This document shows positions 1-8,113 of a DNA stretch of 64,000 nt, piece after piece. The stretch covers positions 62,001 through 126,000 of the forward strand of contig RECY01000025.1 of assembly GCA_007693785.1 (NCBI GenBank), written 5' to 3'. The stretch is from Phycisphaerales bacterium (GTDB taxonomy: Bacteria > Planctomycetota > Phycisphaerae > Phycisphaerales > UBA1924). Each line of letters starts with the position of its first letter. Position 1 is the first letter of the stretch. The translations under genes were made by a program, and so were the position numbers. The notes beneath the pieces are model-generated. The model saw only the letters and a program-made list of their open reading frames with translations, made no database searches and was not told where the DNA came from.

Positions 1-2620
1 TGAACAGCTGCATCGACGCGTCGCGATACTCCAGAGACTCTCCGAGGTAGTTGACCGACGCGCCCGGGGGCAGGTCATCGCGGACGATCTCGTCGAGCCG
101 GTCGAGAGCCGCGCCGAGGGAGGAGCCGGGGGCGACCGAGCCGGTGAGCACGACCGAGGGGACGCGGTTGATGCGTGTCAGGTCGCGGACGGTGCCGGAC
201 TCTTCGAGTCGGACCAGCGTAGAGAGGAGGATGAGCGATCCGGAATCCGAGCGGATGTAGATGTTGGAAAGATCCGTCGGGCCGACGCGGGCCTCGGGGC
301 GTGCCTGGAGCAGGACTTTGTAAAGTTCGCCGCGATCGAAGAACTCGGTGACCTCGCGCCCGCCGAGGAAGGTCTGGAGCGTGCGCCCGATGGTGCGGAC
401 ATCGATGCCGAGGTCGATAGCGCGTTCGCGGTCGATCTTGATGGACAGTTGGGGCTGCGTCTGCGCAAAGTCGAGGCGTAGACCCTCGAAGATGGGGTCC
501 GCACCGGCGCGATCGGCGACGATCTGGGCCCACTGGAGCGCGGACTCGAAGTCGGGGCCGCCGATCGCGTAGTTGATCGGCTCGCCCGCGCCGCGGATCC
601 CGAAGCCGGCGGGGTTGATGGGAATGATGCGGGCGCCCGGGATGGCGCGGAGGCGGGGCCCAACCTTGGCGACCAGATCCTGCTGCGTGATATCGCGTTC
701 GGACCAGTCGACGAGGCGCACGATGATGCGTGCGGTATTGACCTGGTTCGCGCCGCCGAAGCCGGGGGCGACGATCGAGATGACACGATCGATCGGCTGA
801 CCTTCGCCTCGGAATTCGGCGAGGATCTCTTCCACGCGCTCGGTTTGTCGTTTCGTGTACTGCAGCGAGGACCCCTCGGGCGCTTCGAGGGCGACGATGA
901 ACCGCCCCTGGTCCTCGACGGGGGTGAGCTCGCGTGGGAGGCGGTTGTAGAAGAACGAGGCCGCGAGGGTGATCGCGATCGCGACGATGACGCTCGCCCA
1001 CCGGAACCGGATCGCGACGCCGACGGCCGCGCCGTAGAGATCCAGTGCGGTGCGCCGGGGGCGCGCGGGCACTCGGGCCTCGGGCTTGCCTTTGTGCCCC
1101 TTGCGCTGCTTGACAGGCTTCGCGGGCTTTGGGGCCTTCTTTCTACGGGGGCGGATGACCTGGCTGCTGAGCATGACGCCGAGCGTGAGCGCGGTGAAGC
1201 TGGAGATCACCACCGCGCCGGCGAGCGTGAGCCCGAACTCGGTGAACAGCCGCCCGACGCGCCCGGTCAGGAACGCGAGGGGGACGAACACCGCGACCAG
1301 CACGATCGTCGTCGCGATGACCGCAAAGCCGACCTCGCTCGCCCCGCGGGCGGCCGCCGCCAGTCGCGGCTCACCGTTGCTGATCCGGCGCTCGATGTTC
1401 TCCAGCACCACGATCGAGTCGTCGACCACCAGCCCGATCGCGAGCACCGCCGCGAGGAGCGTGAGCACGTTGATCGAGAACCCGGCGGCGTAGAGCATCG
1501 TCACCGTGCCGAGCACCGAAACCGGGATCGCCAGCGCCGGGACCAGCGTCGCCCGCACCGACCGCAGGAACCCGATGATCACCAGCACGACCAGGCCCAT
1601 CGCGATCGCCAGCGTCTTGCCCACCTCGCGGATCGAGGCGCGGATGAAGATCGAGTCGTCCGAGGCGATGCGGATATCGACCCCGTCCGGGAGCGTCGCC
1701 CGCACGACCTCCACTTCCGCGCGCACCGCGCGGGTCACGTCCACCGTGTTCGCGTTGGACTGGCGGATGATGCCGAGCGAGACTGACGTCTGGCTGTTGA
1801 CGCTGAACGCGCTCCGGTCGTCCTCGGCCTCGATGTCGACCCGCGCCACGTCGCCCAGGCGGATCGGGCCCGTCGGCGTCCGACGGATAATCAACTGGCG
1901 GAACTCGTCCGCGTCCTGCAGACGCGTCACCGAACGCACCGAAAGCTCCCGGAGACGCGACTCCAGACGCCCCGAGGGCAGCTCGATATTCTCGGCCTCC
2001 AGACGGGACTCGATATCCGCAACCGTCAGCCCGCGGGCCGCCATCGCGTCCGGGTCGAGCCAGATCCGCATCGCGTACCGACGCTCCCCGCCGATGCGCA
2101 CGCGCGAGACCCCGTCGAGCAGCGACAAACGCTCCTCCAGCCGGCGGCTCGCGAAATCGGTCAATTCGAGGCTGTTGAGCCGGTCGCTCGTCAGGCTCAA
2201 CCACATGATCGGCGAGGAATCGCTGCTCGCTTTACGCACGATCGGCTCGTCGGCGTCGAGCGGGAGATCGTCCCTGGCCCGGTTCACCTCGTCGCGCACG
2301 TCCGCCGCGGCGAGGTCCAGGTCGCGGCTCAGCACAAACTCGATGTTGATCCGGCTGTTGCCGTCGCTGCTATTGGACTCGATCGTGCGGATCCCCTCGA
2401 TCCCGCTCAGGCGATCGAGCAACCGCTTGGTGACCTCCGCGTCAACGACGGCCGCCGACGCACCGCGGTAGCTCGTGCTGATCGAGACCACGGGCGCGTC
2501 GACGTCCGGGTATTGGCGGACCTCGAGTCGCAGAAAGGAGATCAGCCCGAAAACGAGGATGACGGTGCTGCACACCGCCGCGACCACGGGCCTGCGGACC
2601 GAGAGCGTGGAGATCAGCAT
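1..2620 (-). CDS. RND-family efflux transporter, inner-membrane permease (3' end cut by window edge)
   Basis: This is a proton-driven inner-membrane pump of the AcrB/MexB type that would work with the adaptor encoded just upstream. The reading frame is open from the ATG at 2620 to the left edge, giving about 873 of the roughly 1,040 residues usual for the family. The N-terminus (MLISTLSVRRPVVAAV) is the first transmembrane helix. The segment VVDDSIVV near residues 395-405 is the paired-Asp proton-relay motif of TM4. The last visible residues (GESLEYRDASMQLF) precede the second membrane domain. A Lys/Arg-rich cytoplasmic loop lies at about residues 490-527. The start overlaps the adaptor stop codon (TGATG), so the two genes are translationally coupled. 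The substrate is unknown. Confidence 0.93.
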   Translation of the reverse strand, partial: MLISTLSVRRPVVAAVCSTVILVFGLISFLRLEVRQYPDVDAPVVSISTSYRGASAAVVDAEVTKRLLDRLSGIEGIRTIESNSSDGNSRINIEFVLSRDLDLAAADVRDEVNRARDDLPLDADEPIVRKASSDSSPIMWLSLTSDRLNSLELTDFASRRLEERLSLLDGVSRVRIGGERRYAMRIWLDPDAMAARGLTVADIESRLEAENIELPSGRLESRLRELSVRSVTRLQDADEFRQLIIRRTPTGPIRLGDVARVDIEAEDDRSAFSVNSQTSVSLGIIRQSNANTVDVTRAVRAEVEVVRATLPDGVDIRIASDDSIFIRASIREVGKTLAIAMGLVVLVIIGFLRSVRATLVPALAIPVSVLGTVTMLYAAGFSINVLTLLAAVLAIGLVVDDSIVVLENIERRISNGEPRLAAAARGASEVGFAVIATTIVLVAVFVPLAFLTGRVGRLFTEFGLTLAGAVVISSFTALTLGVMLSSQVIRPRRKKAPKPAKPVKQRKGHKGKPEARVPARPRRTALDLYGAAVGVAIRFRWASVIVAIAITLAASFFYNRLPRELTPVEDQGRFIVALEAPEGSSLQYTKRQTERVEEILAEFRGEGQPIDRVISIVAPGFGGANQVNTARIIVRLVDWSERDITQQDLVAKVGPRLRAIPGARIIPINPAGFGIRGAGEPINYAIGGPDFESALQWAQIVADRAGADPIFEGLRLDFAQTQPQLSIKIDRERAIDLGIDVRTIGRTLQTFLGGREVTEFFDRGELYKVLLQARPEARVGPTDLSNIYIRSDSGSLILLSTLVRLEESGTVRDLTRINRVPSVVLTGSVAPGSSLGAALDRLDEIVRDDLPPGASVNYLGESLEYRDASMQLF

Positions 2621-3867
2621 CAGCCGCCGCCGCCCTGGGCCGGGGCGACGTCCAGCGTCGCGTCGCGCTTGCCTCGGGCACGCGGGGTGACGTCGGCGGC
2701 GAGCACCGCCGGCTGAGCCGAGAGCGGCGCGCCCGCGATCACGCCCAGCGACTCCAGGTCCGGATCCGGAATCGTCGTGACCAGCGTTCCGGTGCGGATC
2801 TTCTGGAGCCCGCTGGTGACCACCGTCTCGCCCGGCGCCACGCCCTCGACGATCTCGACCAGGCCGGGGAACCGGGAGCCGATGCGGACGCGCCGGCGCT
2901 CGATTTTGCCGTCTTCCACGACGAACACCTCGACCCGGTTGCCCTCGGTGACCAGCGCCGACTCGGGCACGAGCAGCGCGTCGCTCGCCGAATCGAGCAC
3001 GAGCATGACCGTCATAAACAGGCCCGGGCGGAGCAGCCCGTCGGCGTTGTCGAGACGAGCGAAAACCTCCGCCGAGCGGGAGGCGACGTCGACCTCAGCA
3101 CCGATCGCCGCCAGTTCGCCCTCGAACTCGCGGTCCCCGAACGCCACGCTGGTCGCCCGAACGGGCAGCCCCGTCCGCAGACGCGACAGCAGCCCCTCGG
3201 GCACGCCGAACGCGACCTCGATCGGATCCACCGTGTTCAGCACCGCGACCGCGTCGCCCGGGCTGACCAGCGCCCCCAGGCTCACCAGACGGCGGGTCAC
3301 CCGACCCGTGAACGGGGCCCGCACTTGGTGGTCGGAGAGGATCACCCGGAACCGCTCGGCCTCGGCCTCGGCTTCGGTCACCGCGGTCCGCACGTCGTCC
3401 AGTTCCGTCTGGTTCCCAGCCCCGCGGTTGTAGGCTTCCTCCGTCCGCGTCAGACGGAGCGTGAGGCGGTCGAGACGGGCCTCAAAAGCCCGCAAATCGG
3501 CCGCCGCCCGGCGCTCGTCGAGGCGGACCAGCAGTTCTCCTTCTTCGACGAACGCCTCGTCTTCGAAGCCGACCCAGGAGACCGTGCCGGTGACCTGAGC
3601 CGTGACCTCGACGGTGTCCGTCGCGCGTGTGGAGCCGATGAGCCGGACAGTCCGGTCCACCGGGCTCTGCCACGCCTGTACGACGCCGACCTCGACCAGC
3701 GCGGGCGTCGATGCCTGCGACACGCTCGCCCCGTCCGACTCGTCACCCCCACACCCGGAAAGCAGCAAACCCGCGCAAGCCATGATGAAGGCGGCGGATG
3801 CACACGCCCTGCAACGCCGGGCGGGCGCTGGATGATGAAGTGATTTTGCCGTGATGAGGCTCCGCAT
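2620..3867 (-). CDS. RND efflux periplasmic adaptor (HlyD/MFP family lipoprotein)
   Basis: This 415-residue membrane-fusion protein bridges the RND permease to an outer-membrane channel. The N-terminus is a lipoprotein signal with the lipobox LSGC (Cys39), so it should be anchored by lipid on the periplasmic face. A biotinyl-lipoyl-like half follows (VTAQVTGTVSWVGF and RAPFTGRV), flanking a helical hairpin at about residues 115-165, and then beta-barrel and membrane-proximal domains. It is first in a two-gene operon with the permease. No outer-membrane factor gene is visible, though one could lie beyond the left edge. The family is clear; the exported compound is not. Confidence 0.92.
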   Translation of the reverse strand: MRSLITAKSLHHPAPARRCRACASAAFIMACAGLLLSGCGGDESDGASVSQASTPALVEVGVVQAWQSPVDRTVRLIGSTRATDTVEVTAQVTGTVSWVGFEDEAFVEEGELLVRLDERRAAADLRAFEARLDRLTLRLTRTEEAYNRGAGNQTELDDVRTAVTEAEAEAERFRVILSDHQVRAPFTGRVTRRLVSLGALVSPGDAVAVLNTVDPIEVAFGVPEGLLSRLRTGLPVRATSVAFGDREFEGELAAIGAEVDVASRSAEVFARLDNADGLLRPGLFMTVMLVLDSASDALLVPESALVTEGNRVEVFVVEDGKIERRRVRIGSRFPGLVEIVEGVAPGETVVTSGLQKIRTGTLVTTIPDPDLESLGVIAGAPLSAQPAVLAADVTPRARGKRDATLDVAPAQGGGG

Positions 3868-4012
3868 TTCGCTGCACGCTCACGCGTGGATGCCACCGGT
3901 GGCTACCGAGATCGGCCCAAACCGTTGCGAGGGGCCTGTTTGAACCAGCGGATTGTTCATCGGCTTGCGGCCCCGGGCGAGGTCAGGGGCGAGTGACGAG
4001 GGGGTTCTCCCC
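3868..4012. other. intergenic region upstream of efflux operon
   Basis: There is no open frame of coding character here. A short stem AGGGG/CCCCT (3999-4003 with 4009-4013) followed by AATTTTT could be a weak terminator or simply the promoter region of the adjacent RNA candidate. No convincing promoter for the leftward efflux operon was found. Confidence 0.4.
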
Positions 4013-4203
4013 TAATTTTTGTCCCGTGCGTTGGTCTCTAGGACGGCGCACCTCGAGCAGGCCGCCATGACCATGCCCCACCTGTGAGCCAGAAGGTTGA
4101 GCTTCGCGCGACCGGTCGGCGCTGAGTCAACCCGCTTCACTTCGCCCGGGTATCCGCTTGCCTTCACCTACAAACCCGGCTGCGATGCCCGCAGCCGGGT
4201 TTT
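4013..4203 (+). ncRNA. candidate structured small RNA with its own terminator
   Basis: This stretch lies between two divergent genes, where a terminator has no obvious protein-coding client. It contains a -10-like TAATTT (4013-4018). Next is a hairpin GTGCG...CGCAC (4026-4030 with 4047-4051), then a stem GGTTGA...TCAACC (4095-4100 with 4127-4132) enclosing further self-complementary sequence. It ends at a perfect 13-bp terminator-like stem. A transcript of about 180 nt is implied. The size is like 6S RNA, but I recognise no diagnostic 6S, SRP, tmRNA or RNase P motif. The assignment as an RNA gene is inference from structure and context. Confidence 0.4.
4172..4203 (+). terminator. perfect 13-bp hairpin with T-run
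   Basis: AAACCCGGCTGCG (4172-4184) pairs exactly with its complement at 4190-4202 around the 5-nt loop ATGCC and is followed by T residues. The A-run on the other side gives the opposite strand a short T-run too. It lies upstream of metF and of the divergent efflux operon, so it most plausibly ends a small RNA transcribed rightwards. Confidence 0.75.
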
Positions 4204-4324
4204 CGCGCGCAGAGCCGATTCACGGCTCGCATTCATCCGTTTATCCGGATAGAGTGATATTCTCTAGGTCAACGGCGGGGCCCCGGACGGCCCGCCTCGG
4301 GACGCGGGTACAGGACGCCAGCAG

Positions 4325-5239
4325 ATGCACATCGCCGACATCATCCGACGCGACGGGACGACGGCTTCGTTCGAGTTCTTCCCGCCGAAAAACCCGGAGT
4401 CATCCGAATCGCTCTTCGGCTCGATCGCGGACCTGGAGCCGCTGCGCCCAAGCTTTGTCAGCGTGACCTACGGCGCCGGCGGCGGAACGCGGGAACTCAC
4501 CCGCGACCTGGTCGTGCGTCTGAAGGACCAGACGCCGCTGGACCCGATCCCGCACCTGACCTGCGTCTGCCACGACGAGCGGGACATCCGCAGCATTTTG
4601 GAGAAGTACGCCGAGCACGGGATCAGCAACCTGCTGGCGTTGCGGGGTGACCCGCCGCGGGACTTCAACGGGGGCGACCCGTACGCCGGGTTTGCCCAGG
4701 CGGCCGACCTGGTGCGCCTGATCCGCCGGTTCAACGACGAGCGCGGGGCCCACCCGGACCCGCGCGGCTTCGGGATCGGCATCGCCGGCTTCCCCGAGGG
4801 GCACCCGGGGACGCCGAACCGGCTCGTGGAGATGGAGCACCTCAAGGCGAAGGTGGACGCGGGGGCGGACTACATCGTCACGCAGTTGTTCTTTGACAAC
4901 CGCGATTTTTACGACTTCCGCGACCGCTGCCGCCTGGCGGGGATCCAGGTGCCGATCATCGCGGGCGTGATGCCAATCACGAGCGGGAAGGGGATGCGGA
5001 AGATGGCGGAGCTGGCGCTCGGCGCCCGCTACCCGGCGCCGCTGCTGCGTTCGATCGCGCGTGCGGGCGACGACGACGCGGCCGTGCGGCGCGTGGGTTG
5101 CCACTGGGCGACCGAGCAGTGCCGCGACTTGCTGGATCACAACGTGGACGGGATCCATTTGTACACGCTGAACAAGTCCAACGCAACACGCGAGATCTAC
5201 GCGACGCTGGGCGTGCGGGATTCGAGCCAATTCAGCTGA
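4325..5239 (+). CDS. metF: 5,10-methylenetetrahydrofolate reductase
   Basis: This FAD-dependent cytosolic enzyme reduces methylene-THF to 5-methyl-THF for methionine synthesis. The 304-residue product matches the usual bacterial length. The TIM-barrel hallmarks are present: SFEFFPPK near the N-terminus with the catalytic Glu17, VSVTYGAGGG at about residue 45, LALRGDPP at about 100, GIAGFPEGHP at about 155, and DYIVTQLFFD at about 180. The ATG at 4325 has only a weak AGGA upstream. The gene stands alone on the plus strand and converges on the amidotransferase gene with an 8-bp overlap of their ends. No SAM riboswitch is recognisable in the leader. Confidence 0.95.
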   Translation: MHIADIIRRDGTTASFEFFPPKNPESSESLFGSIADLEPLRPSFVSVTYGAGGGTRELTRDLVVRLKDQTPLDPIPHLTCVCHDERDIRSILEKYAEHGISNLLALRGDPPRDFNGGDPYAGFAQAADLVRLIRRFNDERGAHPDPRGFGIGIAGFPEGHPGTPNRLVEMEHLKAKVDAGADYIVTQLFFDNRDFYDFRDRCRLAGIQVPIIAGVMPITSGKGMRKMAELALGARYPAPLLRSIARAGDDDAAVRRVGCHWATEQCRDLLDHNVDGIHLYTLNKSNATREIYATLGVRDSSQFS

Positions 5240-5930
5240 TCGCGGCCTGGACTAATTTCTGAAAAAGCTCGTCGCCCAGCGGGGCGGAGGGTGTGCGCTC
5301 GGGGTGCCATTGGACGCCGAGATAGAACGCGCGGGCGGGGTCGTCGATCGCTTCGATGACGCCGTCATGTGCGCGCGCGAGGACTCGGAGCGAGCCGGGG
5401 TGTTCGACGCGTTGGCGGTGCTTGCTCTGGACCTCGCCCGTGGGGATGGGGTTGGGCTCGACGCGGGGCTCGGGTTGGATCTGGTGCGGCTGCTCCCAGT
5501 GATCTTTCGCGGTGCGGGGGATGGTGTCCGGCATGTGCTGGTCAAGCGAGCCGCCGGCGGCGAGGGCCATGAGCTGCATACCGAGGCAGACACCGAGAAC
5601 GGGCGTTTCGGGGCGTTCGTTCTTCAGGATGTCGATGAGCTCGAGTTCGAAGGCCTGGCGGTCCGGGTGAATCGGGACGGCCTTGGGGTGGGTGGGGACG
5701 CCGAAGGGCTCGGTGCGCGGGTCGTCGCCGCCGGTGAGGACGAGGGCGTCGCAGGCGTCGAGCAGTTCTCGGGCGAGGGCCGGCACGGGGGGGAGGAGGA
5801 CGGGGACACCCCCGGCTCGGGCGACGGCGTGGACGTAGGGCGTGGGAGCGGCGGACCGTTGGAGGTTGTTGTGCGGGATGAGGTCGCAGGTGATGCCGAC
5901 GCGCGGTCGATGTGGGTGTGGGGTGGTCAT
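5232..5930 (-). CDS. class I glutamine amidotransferase, gamma-glutamyl-GABA hydrolase (PuuD) family
   Basis: This 232-residue hydrolase has the full class I amidotransferase triad: nucleophile Cys115 in GVCLGMQ, and His209 and Glu211 in QWHPE. The N-terminus RVGITCD and the LTGGDDP segment are typical of the PuuD/peptidase C26 group, which cleaves gamma-glutamyl bonds, for example gamma-glutamyl-GABA in putrescine breakdown. No other putrescine genes are nearby, so the substrate is uncertain. The ATG at 5930 was chosen because the family homology begins there, although the frame is open 50 codons further. A TAGCAT hexamer sits 10 nt upstream and no Shine-Dalgarno sequence is seen. Confidence 0.85.
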   Translation of the reverse strand: MTTPHPHRPRVGITCDLIPHNNLQRSAAPTPYVHAVARAGGVPVLLPPVPALARELLDACDALVLTGGDDPRTEPFGVPTHPKAVPIHPDRQAFELELIDILKNERPETPVLGVCLGMQLMALAAGGSLDQHMPDTIPRTAKDHWEQPHQIQPEPRVEPNPIPTGEVQSKHRQRVEHPGSLRVLARAHDGVIEAIDDPARAFYLGVQWHPERTPSAPLGDELFQKLVQAAIS

Positions 5931-5940
5931 GGCGGTGGGG

Positions 5941-5946
5941 ATGCTA
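5941..5946 (-). promoter_or_regulatory. TAGCAT -10-like element, amidotransferase gene
   Basis: TAGCAT on the minus strand lies 10 nt before the ATG at 5930, predicting a leader of only a few nucleotides. It belongs to the recurrent TAnnnT set described in the findings. Confidence 0.5.
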
Positions 5947-6072
5947 TCGGACGCGGGCCGCACAGACGGGCCGAGCGAGGGTGCGGACGGGCGATGCACC
6001 GAGGCGGTGTGATGCCGCGTGGTGCAGGAACCGATACCCCTCTGGCTGCGCGACGCGGTGGAGGACGCCCGA

Positions 6073-6480
6073 ATGGACACGGAATCGATGTTGAATGCGC
6101 CGACGGTGCTGCTCGTGGACGACGAGCGTCACGTGACGGAGATCGTGGGCCGGCGTCTGACGGCAGCGGGCTGCCACGTGCAGACGGCGTGCGACGGTCA
6201 GGCGGGGCTTGAAGCGGCGGCCCGGTGCCAGCCGGCGTTGATTATCACGGACCTGGACATGCCGCGGATGACCGGGTTTGAGTTCGCGTGCGCCGTCCAG
6301 GGCGACAAGGGACTGAGCGGGACGCCGATCATTCTTCTGAGCGCCCGCGGGTTCACGATCTCCCCGGCCCAGCTCGCGCAGGGGAACATTCAGCGCGTGA
6401 TCGAGAAGCCGTTCAGCGCGCGCAAGGTGGTCGAGGCGGCGTTGTCACAGCTCGGTCTGCAAGGGAAGGCGGCGGCATGA
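6073..6480 (+). CDS. single-domain response regulator (CheY-like receiver)
   Basis: This is a 135-residue stand-alone receiver domain. The acidic pair Asp16-Asp17 (LLVDDE), phospho-acceptor Asp60 (IITDLDMP) and the conserved Lys112 (EKPFS) are all present, so it should be phosphorylatable. No output domain follows. The ATG at 6073 has a good GGAGG 8 nt upstream; an upstream in-frame start at 6019 is less likely. Its stop overlaps the start of the HD-GYP gene (ATGA), so the two are coupled and probably act together, the receiver modulating or partnering the HD-GYP protein. The cognate kinase is not adjacent. Confidence 0.9.
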   Translation: MDTESMLNAPTVLLVDDERHVTEIVGRRLTAAGCHVQTACDGQAGLEAAARCQPALIITDLDMPRMTGFEFACAVQGDKGLSGTPIILLSARGFTISPAQLAQGNIQRVIEKPFSARKVVEAALSQLGLQGKAAA

Positions 6481-8027
6481 GTCGGATCCCGAGCACCGTG
6501 GCGTCGGCCGCCGATCGGCGGGCGACCCTACTTGGCATGTTGCCCGCGACCGGCGAGGATGCGCAGGGGCGTGTTCTCGCGACGGCGCTCGGGTGGGCCG
6601 GCTGCTCGCACGTGCCCAACGAGCGTCAGGCGGGCTTCACGCCGATCGCCGAGGGGGCCGCGATGATCGCGGTGACGTGCGGGCGGATGCCGAGCGTGCA
6701 GTTCCACGCGTTGCACATCGCGCACGACTCGGCGGCTCTACGCGACGCGTGTGCCCGGGCGAACGTGCCGATCGCCGGCGTGCCGACGCTCCGGGGCGAG
6801 ACGTCCCCGATGGGGCTCGAAGCCGCGGGCGAGCTGTTCCGCCTGACCGTGCGCGACCTGGTCGCGGCGTACGAGGCCGAGAACGCGCTCTCGGATTGCT
6901 CCGAGGCTCTCGAACAGAGCTACGACACGATCGACCTGCTCTACACGCTCGGGCAGGCGACCGGGCGACCGCACGAGCCGAACAAATTTCTGATGATGGT
7001 GCTCGATGAGCTGCTCGCGGGGATGCGGTTCCGCTGGCTGGCGGCGGTCTTCCACGTGGACCGCGCGCTCGCGACGGGCCTCAACGATTCGGTGTTCATC
7101 CGCTCGCACGACACGTCGATTTCGCGTGCGGCCGACCAGGCGGTGCGCGTCTGGCGCGAGCAGGACGAGCTGCCGATCGCGGGCTCGGTGGTGGATTTGA
7201 GCGAGCGATGGTCGATCTTCGGCGCACAAACGATCGTCGAGCCCGTGATGGTCGAGGGCGAGCCGGTGGGCGTGCTGCTGGCGGGGGACCTCGCGCCGGG
7301 CGAGCCGCCGGTGCGGACGTTCGACTGCCGGATGCTCGCGGCGGCCGCGGCACAACTGGGGCCGATGCTCCGAGCGGCGGAGTTCGTCAGCGGGCAGCGG
7401 GAATTGTTCCTCGGCACGGTCCGCAGCCTCACCAGCGCGATTGATGCGAAGGACCCGTACACCCGCGGCCACTCCGACCGCGTGGCGCACCTGGCGGCCG
7501 AAACGGCCCGACGCCTGGGCTGGCCCGAGGACGCGGTCGAGACCGTGCACCTCGCGGGCGTTGTGCACGACGTAGGCAAGATCGGCGTGCCCGAACGCGT
7601 GCTGCTCAAGAGCAGCGGGCTGACGGATGAAGAGTTCGAGATGATGAAAAAGCACCCCGAGATCGGCCACCGGATCCTGGAAGGGATCCCCGGGCTCGAG
7701 GCCGCCCTGCCCGGCGTGCTGCACCACCACGAACGCTGGGACGGACGCGGCTACCCACACAAGCTGGGCGGCGAAAACATCCCCGCGATCGGGCGCGTCC
7801 TGGCGATCGCCGACACGTTCGACGCGATGAGTTCGAGCCGTGCCTATCGCAAGAAGCTGGAGCGGGACGTGGTGCTGAAGGAAATCCGCGATTGCACGGG
7901 CAAGCAGTTCGACCCGGACATGGTGCCGGCGTTCCTTAGCCAAGACTTCGACGTCTACGACGCGATGGTCGCCGACGGGGTTGAGCAGATCACCCACGAG
8001 AGCCTCGAGCGCAACCTGGCAGCCTGA
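6477..8027 (+). CDS. HD-GYP domain protein, probable cyclic-di-GMP phosphodiesterase
   Basis: This 516-residue protein has an unassigned N-terminal half, including a coiled segment near residues 140-165 and a GAF-like region at about 170-310. A C-terminal HD-GYP domain occupies about 325-490. The metal-binding HD is at His364-Asp365 (VVHDVGKIG), and the signature HHERWDGRGYP at about 417-427 is intact, so hydrolysis of cyclic di-GMP is expected. It is translated from an ATG overlapping the stop of the receiver gene. The preceding receiver probably provides signal input. Such pairs often control motility or surface attachment, which would fit the pilus operon that converges on it, but that link is inference. 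Confidence 0.9.
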   Translation: MSRIPSTVASAADRRATLLGMLPATGEDAQGRVLATALGWAGCSHVPNERQAGFTPIAEGAAMIAVTCGRMPSVQFHALHIAHDSAALRDACARANVPIAGVPTLRGETSPMGLEAAGELFRLTVRDLVAAYEAENALSDCSEALEQSYDTIDLLYTLGQATGRPHEPNKFLMMVLDELLAGMRFRWLAAVFHVDRALATGLNDSVFIRSHDTSISRAADQAVRVWREQDELPIAGSVVDLSERWSIFGAQTIVEPVMVEGEPVGVLLAGDLAPGEPPVRTFDCRMLAAAAAQLGPMLRAAEFVSGQRELFLGTVRSLTSAIDAKDPYTRGHSDRVAHLAAETARRLGWPEDAVETVHLAGVVHDVGKIGVPERVLLKSSGLTDEEFEMMKKHPEIGHRILEGIPGLEAALPGVLHHHERWDGRGYPHKLGGENIPAIGRVLAIADTFDAMSSSRAYRKKLERDVVLKEIRDCTGKQFDPDMVPAFLSQDFDVYDAMVADGVEQITHESLERNLAA

Positions 8028-8113
8028 ATCAGGATCGACCACACAACGCGGCGCGGGCGGATCGCTCGTGCCGTTTTCGTATGCGCTCAGCGCTTGATTG
8101 CTCGCCCTCGGCG

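Noticed and set aside
845-1786. Long antisense frame across the RND permease
   Set aside because: It is Arg/Asp-rich and of the type produced by high third-position GC on the other strand. The permease frame has clear family motifs.
4200-4324. SAM riboswitch upstream of metF
   Set aside because: No S-box core motif or anti-terminator pair could be recognised.
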